Positions 13,821 to 19,860 of a stretch of 19,860 nucleotides of DNA are shown here, piece by piece (the stretch's first letter is position 1; each line of letters starts with the position of its first letter). The stretch is from Clostridia bacterium. GTDB lineage: Bacteria; Bacillota; Clostridia; Christensenellales; Borkfalkiaceae. Under the pieces are notes generated by a model. The model ran no database searches, was not told the DNA's origin, and saw nothing but the letters and a program-made list of their open reading frames with translations. Both the position numbers and the translations under genes were made by a program. The stretch is from assembly GCA_900767815.1 (NCBI GenBank), contig CAAGAM010000102.1, forward strand, positions 1-19,860, written 5' to 3'.

Positions 13821-15698
13821 ATGAAAAGGATAATCGCGACTGTTTTTGCCGTCTTTTCGCTCGTCGTTTTCGCCGTTTCGTGCGGAAAAGGACAAATCGA
13901 TAAGGACGACGATAAAAAAATTATAAATTCCGCCGTGTTTGTGAATTTTGCGGGCGGGGAAGGGTTTACGAACGAAAAAACCGAACGGGCGAAAGCCGTG
14001 TTTTCTTCGGGCGAAAATTCGCTCGAGGGCTATATCTCTTTCGCGTCCGAGGGAAAGATCTCCGTTTCGACGGAGATTCTCGGCGAAATTACTCTCGATA
14101 ATTCTTCCGATTATTACATGCCCGCATATGCGGAAAGCGAAGAGGATTACGAGCTTATAAACGAGGTCGGCTACGATAACAGAACGTACAAGGGCGGAAC
14201 GCCCGACCCTCGCGGAGATAAACAATCGGCGGAAGCTTTTTTAAGAACGGAAGAACTTGTCGCCGAAGCGATCCGAAAGCTTAACGAAAAGGGATTGAAA
14301 ACAAATACCGACGGCGATAACGACGGCGCGGCGGACTGTATAACGCTTGTGTTCGATTTGCCGTCCGTTCCCGCGGCGGACAGCCTTTTGTGGGCGAAAC
14401 AGGGCAGGTTTTTAGCCGTTAATGCAGGCGAACTCGGGGCGGCATATTATGTGGACGACAAGTATTCTGAAACCAAGATTAAAGAGCAGAAATTAGGCAA
14501 TAAGTCGATTAACGACTATATTTTTATACCTTTGCCGATGATGGTAACAGGTGAAAATCTCTCTTCCGCGGCGATTTGTCACGAATTTCTGCACGTTCTG
14601 GGTGCCGCCGATCTGTATTCTTATACGGACAAGGGAAAAGAAGCCGTCGGCGAACTCGATATCATGGCGGCGAGTTACGGCGGGATCCCCGCAATGCCGT
14701 TATCGTATACGCGTTATAAAATCGGATTTTTAAGCGAGGGCGAAAACGTCGCGCCCGTTCTTCAAAGCGGAGAATACGATTTGTTTTCAACCGAGAGCGG
14801 AAAGGGTAAAATCAAAGCGTATAAACTCGTTCTTCCCGAATTTTCGGCGAGAAAAGAGAGTTTTTATATAGAATATCGCGAAAAAATCGGTTACGGGGAG
14901 GGGCTTTCCAACGACTTTACGCGCGGCGCGTTCATCGTTTACCGCGTGAACGAAGATAACGGCTACGTTTCGCCCGACGGAAGGACTTACGGGTCGAATT
15001 ATCTCGGCAACGCATACGGCGAAAACGAAGTTTACGTTTTCAGATTCGGTAAAACGAATTCTTCGGGCGATTTTACGGAAAACGAAACGGTTTCCAAAAA
15101 CAACATATCTCACGCCGCGATATCCGACAAAACGGGTTATACTTCCTTCGGCGGCGAAGGGAAGAAGGGTAACGTTATTTGCTACTCGGACGGGACGAAT
15201 ACGGGCGTTTCGGTTTCCTTCAAAAAACGTAACGAAAACGGTTCGGCGACCTTTGAAATAAAATTCGATCGGAACGTAAAAACCCCCGCCGAGGTCGATA
15301 AACCGACTGTTTTTAAAAGCAGAAGCGGCAAAATAACCCTTTTTCTCGACGCCCCCATGCAAAGCGGGACCATGTATATTTTCGAGAGCGATAAACTTAT
15401 TTCGGGCGTTACGGCGGAAGGCGTTGCGAGCGGAAAATACGGCGAAACGAAAACGATACCCGCGGCGTTCATGCGCGCGGAGATAAGCGGCGAAAAAAAT
15501 TACGTTTACGTTGCCGAGGATACGGGCGGCGAACTTAAACTTTACGTGTACGCGCTTAAAGCCGAAGAAAAAAGCATCGTGAAGGGCGCGCTCGTAACGG
15601 GCGGAGCGATAATCGCGGTCGCGGCTATATCGGTTGTTGTCGTCGCGGTTGTCATGGCGAAAAAGCGCAAATCGACCGCGGACGACGACGGAAAGTAA
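13821..15698 (+). CDS. M6-like zinc metalloprotease lipoprotein with C-terminal membrane helix
   Basis: A 625-residue surface protein. Signal peptide 1-20 is followed by AVSC-G (Cys21), a probable lipobox. A possible Ca-binding loop TDGDNDGAAD (163-172) precedes the zinc motif HEFLHVLGAAD (His254, Glu255, His258, Asp264), of the HExxHxxGxxD metzincin type. A Met-turn DIMAASYGG (Met282) follows. LYS and DIMA after the zinc helix are reminiscent of M6 (immune inhibitor A) peptidases. A long beta-rich part continues to ~575. A C-terminal helix ALVTGGAIIAVAAISVVVVA then precedes a KKRK stop-transfer. It thus seems anchored at both ends. The ATG at 13821 begins the signal peptide; an upstream ATG (13782) adds 13 residues that spoil it. 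No RBS is visible. It is divergent from spoIIE. The substrate is unknown. Confidence 0.8.
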   Translation: MKRIIATVFAVFSLVVFAVSCGKGQIDKDDDKKIINSAVFVNFAGGEGFTNEKTERAKAVFSSGENSLEGYISFASEGKISVSTEILGEITLDNSSDYYMPAYAESEEDYELINEVGYDNRTYKGGTPDPRGDKQSAEAFLRTEELVAEAIRKLNEKGLKTNTDGDNDGAADCITLVFDLPSVPAADSLLWAKQGRFLAVNAGELGAAYYVDDKYSETKIKEQKLGNKSINDYIFIPLPMMVTGENLSSAAICHEFLHVLGAADLYSYTDKGKEAVGELDIMAASYGGIPAMPLSYTRYKIGFLSEGENVAPVLQSGEYDLFSTESGKGKIKAYKLVLPEFSARKESFYIEYREKIGYGEGLSNDFTRGAFIVYRVNEDNGYVSPDGRTYGSNYLGNAYGENEVYVFRFGKTNSSGDFTENETVSKNNISHAAISDKTGYTSFGGEGKKGNVICYSDGTNTGVSVSFKKRNENGSATFEIKFDRNVKTPAEVDKPTVFKSRSGKITLFLDAPMQSGTMYIFESDKLISGVTAEGVASGKYGETKTIPAAFMRAEISGEKNYVYVAEDTGGELKLYVYALKAEEKSIVKGALVTGGAIIAVAAISVVVVAVVMAKKRKSTADDDGK

Positions 15699-15769
15699 TA
15701 ATTTTCCGTAAATCGCGGCAAAAAATCGGTAAATTTTACAATTATATTTGAAAAGGAGCGTAAAATCGA

Positions 15770-15798
15770 TTGCCAAAATCCGATTTATATGGTAAAAT
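15770..15798 (+). promoter_or_regulatory. Promoter of the rpsB operon
   Basis: TTGCCA (15770-15775), 17-bp spacer, TAAAAT (15793-15798) with extended -10 TGG. The leader to rpsB is long (about 117 nt). Confidence 0.7.
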
Positions 15799-15804
15799 AA
15801 ACAA

Positions 15805-15921
15805 GCTATAAAATTCACACTCGGGTCTTTGCGGCTCTTCGTGCCGCCGAAAATAATATTCGGATCGGCGGTCAGGCGGCAACAAAAAAGGATTCGGGGA
15901 GGAATAACGGAGGAAATTATT
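15805..15921 (+). promoter_or_regulatory. Structured rpsB leader, possible ribosomal-protein autoregulatory element
   Basis: Three mutually exclusive stems share the segment GTGCCGCCGA (15841-15850): GCGGC (15831-15835) with GCCGC (15843-15847); CCGCCGA (15844-15850) with TCGGCGG (15865-15871); and TGCCGCC (15842-15848) with GGCGGCA (15875-15881). The RBS GGAGG (15909-15913) follows. Switching between these could let S2 control its own translation. This is inferred from base pairing only. Confidence 0.4.
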
Positions 15922-16716
15922 ATGGCAGTAACTTCTATGAAACAGCTTCTCGAAGCAGGCGTTCATTTCGGACACCAGACGAGAAGATGGAACCCCAAAA
16001 TGAAAAAATACATTTACGGCGAAAGAAACGGTATTCACATTATCGACCTTCAGATTACGGTCGACCTTGTCGAAGAAGCTTATAAGTTCGTCGTAGACCA
16101 GGTTAAGGCGGGAAAGAACGTTCTTTTCGTCGGAACCAAAAAGCAGGCTCAGGAAGCTATCCGCGAAGAAGCGGAAAGATGCGGAATGTACTATGTAAAT
16201 TCGAGATGGCTCGGCGGTACGCTCACCAACTTCAAGACCATCAGAACGAGAATCGAAAGGCTCAACAAGCTCGACAACATGGAAAAGACGGGCGAATTCG
16301 AGCTTCTTCCCAAGAAAGAAGTTTTAGGTCTTAAAGCGGAAAGAGACAAGCTCCTTCACAACCTCGGCGGTATCAGAGAGATGAAAGCTCTTCCCGGCGT
16401 TATGTTCGTCGTTGACCCCAACTGCGAACTCAACGCGGTTAAGGAAGCGAGAAAGCTCAACATTCCCGTTGTCGCAATCACCGATACCAACTGCGATCCC
16501 GACCTTGTCGATTACGTTATCTCGGGTAACGACGACGCTATAAGAGCGGTTAAGCTCATCGCTTCCATCATTGCGGACGCGGTTATCGAAGCTAAGCAGG
16601 GCGAGGACGCCGTAAGACGTAACGTCGTTGACGACGAACCCGCTACTTTGGAAGTTAAAGAAGAGGAAGTTTCCGCTGAAGAAGTTCCCGTCGAAGAAGC
16701 TCCCGTCGAAGCTTAA
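15922..16716 (+). CDS. rpsB: 30S ribosomal protein S2
   Basis: S2, an essential small-subunit protein, 264 residues. The start MAVTSMKQLLEAGVHFGHQT is typical. It is followed by RRWNPKMKKYIYGERNGIHIIDL, LFVGTKKQAQ, SRWLGGTLTNFKT, and PVVAITDTNCDPDLVDYVI-GNDDAIRA near residues 190-215. The acidic Glu/Val-rich tail (about 234-264) is common in clostridial S2. The ATG at 15922 has GGAGG 8 nt upstream; the open frame extends to 15829 through the leader, which is not coding. It is followed by tsf, as in most bacteria, with a 189-nt gap. Confidence 0.98.
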   Translation: MAVTSMKQLLEAGVHFGHQTRRWNPKMKKYIYGERNGIHIIDLQITVDLVEEAYKFVVDQVKAGKNVLFVGTKKQAQEAIREEAERCGMYYVNSRWLGGTLTNFKTIRTRIERLNKLDNMEKTGEFELLPKKEVLGLKAERDKLLHNLGGIREMKALPGVMFVVDPNCELNAVKEARKLNIPVVAITDTNCDPDLVDYVISGNDDAIRAVKLIASIIADAVIEAKQGEDAVRRNVVDDEPATLEVKEEEVSAEEVPVEEAPVEA

Positions 16717-16730
16717 ATTTTAAACAATAA

Positions 16731-16762
16731 AAATCGTTCGCCGATTTCTTTCGGCGGACGAA
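16731..16762 (+). terminator. Hairpin after rpsB, possible attenuator
   Basis: A 10-bp stem CGTTCGCCGA / TCGGCGGACG (about 16735-16760) with a 6-nt loop and one T-G pair. No immediate U-run is present; T-rich sequence begins about 18 nt later. It may partly terminate between rpsB and tsf or stabilise the rpsB mRNA. Confidence 0.45.
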
Positions 16763-16766
16763 AAGC

Positions 16767-16808
16767 TTTAAAAGCGTAATTTTTTAATTTAAAAGCGTGA
16801 TTTTTTAA
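16767..16808. repeat. 21-bp tandem repeat in the rpsB-tsf spacer
   Basis: TTTAAAAGCGTAATTTTTTAA (16767-16787) is followed by a copy differing only by A to G (16788-16808) and then a partial third copy, AAAGCGTAAATTTATT. A separate 8-bp stem with a TTT loop (GCGCGG/CCGCGC core, 16825-16843) follows. Confidence 0.85.
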
Positions 16809-16905
16809 AGCGTAAATTTATTCAAGGCGCGGTTTCCGCGCTTAAAACTTGCGGAGAAACGAAATTTTCCCGTAAGAGACTAAAAATATCAAGGAGAAAA
16901 TCAGT

Positions 16906-17568
16906 ATGGCTAATTACACGGCAAACGACGTAAAGACCCTTCGCGAAAGAACGGGCGCAGGCATGATGGATTGCAAAAACGCTCTCGTTGAATGCGACGG
17001 CGATATGGACAAGGCTGTCGATTACCTCAGAGAAAAGGGAATCGCAAAGGCGGCTAAAAAGGCAGGCAGAATCGCTGCGGAAGGTATCGTAGACAGCTAT
17101 ATTCACATGGGCGGAAGAGTAGGCGTGCTTCTCGAAGTCAACTGCGAAACGGACTTCGTTGCAAACGGAGATATGTTCAGAACTCTCGTTCACGACATCG
17201 CGCTTCAGATCGCTGCGGCAAATCCCCAGTATGTATCTAAGGAAGAAGTTCCCGAAGAAGTTCTCGAAAAAGAGAAGAGCATTTTAAGAGCGCAGGCTCT
17301 CGAAGAGGGTAAGCCCGAGAAGATCGTTGACAAGATGGTTGAAGGAAGAATTAAAACTTTCTACGAAGATAACTGCCTTCTTAACCAGAAATACGTTAAA
17401 GATCCTTCTAAAACCATCGAGCAGGTAATCATCGAAGCTACCGCTCAGATCGGCGAAAAGATTTCCGTAAGAAGATTCGTTCGTTACGAAATGGGCGAAG
17501 GTCTTCAGAAGAAAGAAGAAAACCTTGCAGACGAAGTTCAGGCACAGGTTGCCGCAATGAAAAAATAA
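16906..17568 (+). CDS. tsf: Elongation factor Ts
   Basis: EF-Ts exchanges GDP for GTP on EF-Tu during translation. The 220-residue product shows the N-terminal UBA-like domain KTLRERTGAGMMDCKNAL (about 10-27) with DMDKAVDYLREKGIAKAAKKAGR. The conserved core VNCETDFVANGDMF (about 77-90) contacts EF-Tu, and the end is ISVRRFVRYEMGEG. It is shorter than the E. coli protein (~283), in line with compact clostridial forms that lack part of the second core subdomain. AAGGAG precedes the ATG. A strong terminator follows at 17644-17675. Confidence 0.98.
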   Translation: MANYTANDVKTLRERTGAGMMDCKNALVECDGDMDKAVDYLREKGIAKAAKKAGRIAAEGIVDSYIHMGGRVGVLLEVNCETDFVANGDMFRTLVHDIALQIAAANPQYVSKEEVPEEVLEKEKSILRAQALEEGKPEKIVDKMVEGRIKTFYEDNCLLNQKYVKDPSKTIEQVIIEATAQIGEKISVRRFVRYEMGEGLQKKEENLADEVQAQVAAMKK

Positions 17569-17643
17569 GGGGCTTTAACCCCGATATTCGCATAAGGCGG
17601 AGTGTATAGGCACTATATCTTATATATTTCGTCTGTGCGTAAT

Positions 17644-17675
17644 GGGGCGCGATTTTTTCGCGTCCCGTTTTTTTT
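17644..17675 (+). terminator. Intrinsic terminator after tsf
   Basis: A 9-bp stem GGGGCGCGA (17644-17652) / TCGCGTCCC (17658-17666) with a TTTTT loop, then G and eight T. A smaller GGGG/CCCC stem lies right after the tsf stop (about 17570-17583). Confidence 0.92.
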
Positions 17676-17775
17676 AAACAAAGATTCAATTTGAGATTCA
17701 AAGGGAAAATTTCCCGAATTTTACGCAGAATATATGCGGCGGGGCAAATTGAAAGCTCCGCATCGGAGAAGAGCG

Positions 17776-18480
17776 GTGAAAGCTAAATATAAAAGAATAC
17801 TTCTTAAAATAAGCGGAGAAGCGTTGTCGGGCGAAGTCGGTCACGGGTTCGATAAAAACGCGCTTAATTCGGTTGCAAAACAGATACGCGAGGTAGCGGA
17901 TCTCGGCGTGGAGGTCGGCGTAGTCGTCGGCGGCGGAAATATCTGGCGCGGCAGACAAGGGCTGGATATGGACAGAGTTACCGCCGATCAGATGGGCATG
18001 CTCGCGACGGTCATCAACGCGCTTGCCGTTTCCGAAGCGATTTCGGGCGCGGGGGTTGAGGCGAAAGTCCTCACGTCGATAGCGATTTCGGGCGTGGGCG
18101 AAATGTTCAACCACAAACTTGCCGATAAATACCTTAAAGAAGGCAAAGTCGTCGTATTCGGCGGCGGAACGGGCAACCCCTTCTTCTCGACGGACACGGG
18201 CGCGTCGCTCAAAGCGGCGGAAATAGGCGCGGACGCCCTTCTTCTCGCCAAAAACATCGACGGAATTTACGACAGCGACCCGAAACTTAATCCTAACGCT
18301 AAAAAGTTCGACAGTTTAACCTATGACGAATACGTCGAAAGAGGGCTTAAAGCCATGGACACTTCCGCGGTTATCATGTGCAAGGAGAACGGGCTTAAAG
18401 TTCACGCATTCGGCTTATCGGGCGAAAAATCGATACTTAAAGCGGTTGCGGGAGACAAGGAAGGAACCGTTATATATTGA
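17776..18480 (+). CDS. pyrH: Uridylate kinase (UMP kinase)
   Basis: PyrH phosphorylates UMP to UDP in pyrimidine nucleotide synthesis and is a cytoplasmic hexamer. The 234 residues show YKRILLKISGEAL at the start, VVVGGGNIWRG (about 46-56), DRVTADQMGMLATVINALA, the FGGGTGNPFFSTDT segment (about 134-147), and LLLAKNIDGIYDSDPK near 165-180. The GTG start at 17776 is preferred because GGAGA lies about 7 nt upstream and it fits the family length. The ATG at 17734 would add 14 Arg/Lys-rich residues with no RBS. A strong terminator separates it from tsf, so it needs its own promoter; none is clear, but an odd palindrome GGGAAA-A-TTTCCC (17703-17715) lies upstream. The usual neighbour frr does not follow. 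Confidence 0.96.
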   Translation: MKAKYKRILLKISGEALSGEVGHGFDKNALNSVAKQIREVADLGVEVGVVVGGGNIWRGRQGLDMDRVTADQMGMLATVINALAVSEAISGAGVEAKVLTSIAISGVGEMFNHKLADKYLKEGKVVVFGGGTGNPFFSTDTGASLKAAEIGADALLLAKNIDGIYDSDPKLNPNAKKFDSLTYDEYVERGLKAMDTSAVIMCKENGLKVHAFGLSGEKSILKAVAGDKEGTVIY

Positions 18481-18493
18481 AATTGTTGAAAAT

Positions 18494-18542
18494 CGGGCAA
18501 AAATCATCGGTAATTTCTCAAAAACTATTGAAATTTTGCCCG
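18494..18542 (+). other. Long-loop inverted repeat between pyrH and the ferritin gene
   Basis: CGGGCAAAA (18494-18502) and TTTTGCCCG (18534-18542) form a perfect 9-bp stem with a 31-nt loop. The right arm lies inside the ferritin promoter spacer. It may act as a weak pyrH 3' structure or as an operator. Confidence 0.4.
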
Positions 18543-18556
18543 CAATGACATATAAT
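18528..18556 (+). promoter_or_regulatory. Promoter of the ferritin gene
   Basis: TTGAAA (18528-18533), 17-bp spacer, TATAAT (18551-18556). The palindrome ATAATATTAT (18552-18561) overlaps the -10 and resembles a core PerR/Fur-type site. The leader (about 70 nt) holds a stem CGGGCGA/TCGCCCG (18569-18594) and a perfect 12-bp palindrome TTTCGATCGAAA (18599-18610). Confidence 0.75.
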
Positions 18557-18632
18557 ATTATTCGGGAGCGGGCGAAAGCGTTAAAAATCGCCCGTGCCTT
18601 TCGATCGAAAAAGATATAAGGAGTAAACAAAA

Positions 18633-19142
18633 ATGAACGAAAATGTAGTAAAACTTTTGAACGAGCAGGTAAACAAGGAGTTTTACTCGGCGTATCTATA
18701 TCTCGATTTCGCCAATTATTATGCAGAAGTGGGGCTTGACGGCTTTGCAAACTGGTACAGAGTACAGGCGCAGGAAGAGAGAGATCACGCAATGCTGTTC
18801 TTTCAATATCTTCTGAACAATGAAGTAAAAGTTACTTTTGATGCGATCGCAAAACCCGAATGGGAGCGCGACGATAATATGACGCCCCTTAAAAAAGCAC
18901 TCGAACACGAAAAATACGTTACTGCCTCCATAAACGATATTTATACGGCGGCTTATGAAGCGAGGGACTTTCGCACCATGCAATTGCTTGATTGGTTTGT
19001 AAAAGAACAGGGCGAAGAGGAAAAGAACGCGTCGGATATGATTACCAAAATGGAATTGTTCGGCACCGACGCGAAGGGGCTTTATATGCTCAACAGCGAA
19101 CTGAAAGCCCGTGTGTACGTCGCACCTTCGCTTGTGTTGTGA
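18633..19142 (+). CDS. Non-haem ferritin
   Basis: An iron-storage ferritin of the FtnA type, 169 residues. It oxidises Fe(II) and stores it as a mineral in a 24-subunit shell in the cytoplasm. The four-helix ferroxidase pattern is complete: Glu16 (NKEFYSAYLYL), Glu49 and His52 (EERDHAMLFF), Glu93 (ALEHEKY), Gln126 and Glu129 (EQGEEE). AAGGAG (18618-18623) lies 9 nt before the ATG. It has its own promoter, with palindromes suited to iron or peroxide control. The flavin reductase-rubredoxin gene comes next, so the pair is probably a local oxygen/iron stress module. It sits in the position where frr would be expected after pyrH. Confidence 0.96.
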   Translation: MNENVVKLLNEQVNKEFYSAYLYLDFANYYAEVGLDGFANWYRVQAQEERDHAMLFFQYLLNNEVKVTFDAIAKPEWERDDNMTPLKKALEHEKYVTASINDIYTAAYEARDFRTMQLLDWFVKEQGEEEKNASDMITKMELFGTDAKGLYMLNSELKARVYVAPSLVL

Positions 19143-19163
19143 TGAGTTGTTTCCGTTGTCGTC

Positions 19164-19184
19164 GACGCTTGCATCACAAGCGTC
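19164..19184 (+). terminator. Hairpin after the ferritin gene
   Basis: A perfect 8-bp stem GACGCTTG (19164-19171) / CAAGCGTC (19177-19184) with a 5-nt loop, followed by TTGCTT. The U-run is weak, so termination may be partial. Confidence 0.5.
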
Positions 19185-19335
19185 TTGCTTAACAAAAAGA
19201 GAAAACGGCGCAAATTAATTCGTCACCGGGTTTATAGGTGAAGTAAAATAAAAGAACGGCGATAGAATCGGCAGAAACCGAAGAGGAAACACAAAACACT
19301 TTTAAAAAATAAGAATTAAAATAAGGAAAACATAA

Positions 19336-19860
19336 ATGAATTTGTTGTTTAAGATTTCATACGGCTTGTTTGTTCTTTGTGCAAAAGCCGGCAAAGAAGA
19401 AAGCGGGTGCATTGTAAACACGTTTTCGCAACAAACCGCGCTTCCCGAGACCTTCAGCGTAACGGTCAACAAGCAAAATTTCACGCACGACCTCATCGAA
19501 AAAAGCAGAGAATGCGTCGTCGCGATTCTTTCGACCGAAACGGATTTTGAAACGATAAAAAGCTTCGGAATGCAGTCGGGAAGAAGTGTCGATAAGTTCG
19601 CCGGAATCGACTTTAAGACGACAGGCATCGGAATTAAAGTTCCCTATACAAAGGGCGTTCTCGGATACTTTGCGCTTAAAGTTTTGAAAACCGTAGATAT
19701 GGGTACGCACACGATGTTCGTGCTTTCGGCAGTCGAAAACGAGGCTTTTGTCGAAAGCGGCGACGCACTTACGTACGATTATTATCAGAATCATATCAAG
19801 CCGAAGCCCGAGATCAAGACAAGCGAAAAAACGGAAAAGTGGGTTTGCAAAATCTGCGGA
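19336..19860 (+). CDS. Flavin reductase-rubredoxin fusion (high-molecular-weight rubredoxin type), 3' end outside window
   Basis: The first 175 codons of a redox protein. Residues 1-~155 are a flavin reductase-like FMN-binding domain: SYGLFVLCAKAG near 8-19, CIVNTFSQQTA, VTVNKQNFTHDLI, SFGMQSGR and LGYFALKV. After a Lys/Pro-rich linker (about 157-167), WVCKICG at the very end of the window is the first Cys pair of a rubredoxin domain. Proteins of this layout pass electrons from NAD(P)H to flavodiiron proteins or rubrerythrins that remove O2, NO or peroxide in anaerobes. AAGGA (19324-19328) precedes the ATG. It lies 193 bp after the ferritin gene; no strong promoter was seen in between, so the two may be partly co-transcribed. 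Confidence 0.9.
   Translation, partial: MNLLFKISYGLFVLCAKAGKEESGCIVNTFSQQTALPETFSVTVNKQNFTHDLIEKSRECVVAILSTETDFETIKSFGMQSGRSVDKFAGIDFKTTGIGIKVPYTKGVLGYFALKVLKTVDMGTHTMFVLSAVENEAFVESGDALTYDYYQNHIKPKPEIKTSEKTEKWVCKICG

Noticed and set aside
14787..15818. Minus-strand ORF of 343 codons antisense to the protease gene
   Set aside because: Long only because of the codon bias of the real gene opposite; its composition (Phe, Arg, Asn) is typical of antisense frames.
1..19860. CRISPR array, tRNA or rRNA genes, transposase, phage genes
   Set aside because: Looked for on both strands; no regular spaced repeats, no cloverleaf or rRNA-like segments, and no such proteins were seen.

Overview
The window looks like a chromosomal segment of an uncultured, endospore-forming anaerobe of the class Clostridia. 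The evidence is two core sporulation genes (spoIIE, spoIVA), a YugP-type zinc peptidase, a yerC-like TrpR-family gene, the rpsB-tsf-pyrH translation cluster, AAGGAG-type ribosome binding sites, and an anaerobe-style iron/oxygen set (feoA-feoB with a Cys-rich FeoB partner, ferritin, flavin reductase-rubredoxin). No rRNA, tRNA, CRISPR array or transposase was seen. Base composition is moderate, with AT-rich intergenic stretches.

Layout. 1-1134 (+): 3' part of a fused double ATPase of an ECF-type transporter. 1135-1743: a stem-loop-rich noncoding island that replaces the 3' part of a DUF2779-family gene (-) whose promoter and N-terminus survive. 1795-2872 (+): WYL-domain regulator, divergent from that remnant and sharing an inverted-repeat operator candidate. 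3023-3057: bidirectional terminator. 3095-5841 (-): polar amino acid ABC operon read as binding protein, permease, ATPase, yerC. 5987-7544 (+): spoIVA. 7670-8463 (-): YugP-like peptidase. 8623-11283 (-): feoA-feoB-Cys-rich protein under a promoter overlapped by a DtxR-like palindrome. 11413-13701 (-): spoIIE. 13786-15698 (+): M6-like metalloprotease lipoprotein. 15770-18480 (+): rpsB, tsf, pyrH. 18528-19142 (+): ferritin. 19336-end (+): flavin reductase-rubredoxin, cut by the window edge.

The strongest unusual observation is the amino acid binding protein at 4937-5758. The segment that normally forms the C-terminal end of this family (FGIAFRKGSDL ... LAKKYGV) sits directly behind the lipobox. 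The normal N-terminal part follows it, and the protein stops exactly where that C-terminal segment would normally continue. This is the order expected of a natural circular permutation.

Other notable points: divergent spoIIE and protease genes that both have TATAAT exactly 6 nt before the ATG and no Shine-Dalgarno, suggesting leaderless mRNAs; an exact 18-bp repeat on both sides of the feo operon; three short tandem duplications, two of them spanning gene stop codons; and a cluster of TAAAGT half-sites over the amino acid transporter promoter.

Functionally, the right half links iron uptake (feo), iron storage (ferritin) and a probable oxygen- or NO-detoxification redox protein. The left half is nutrient uptake and regulation. 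All calls rest on reading the sequence and on remembered family motifs; no database search was run.
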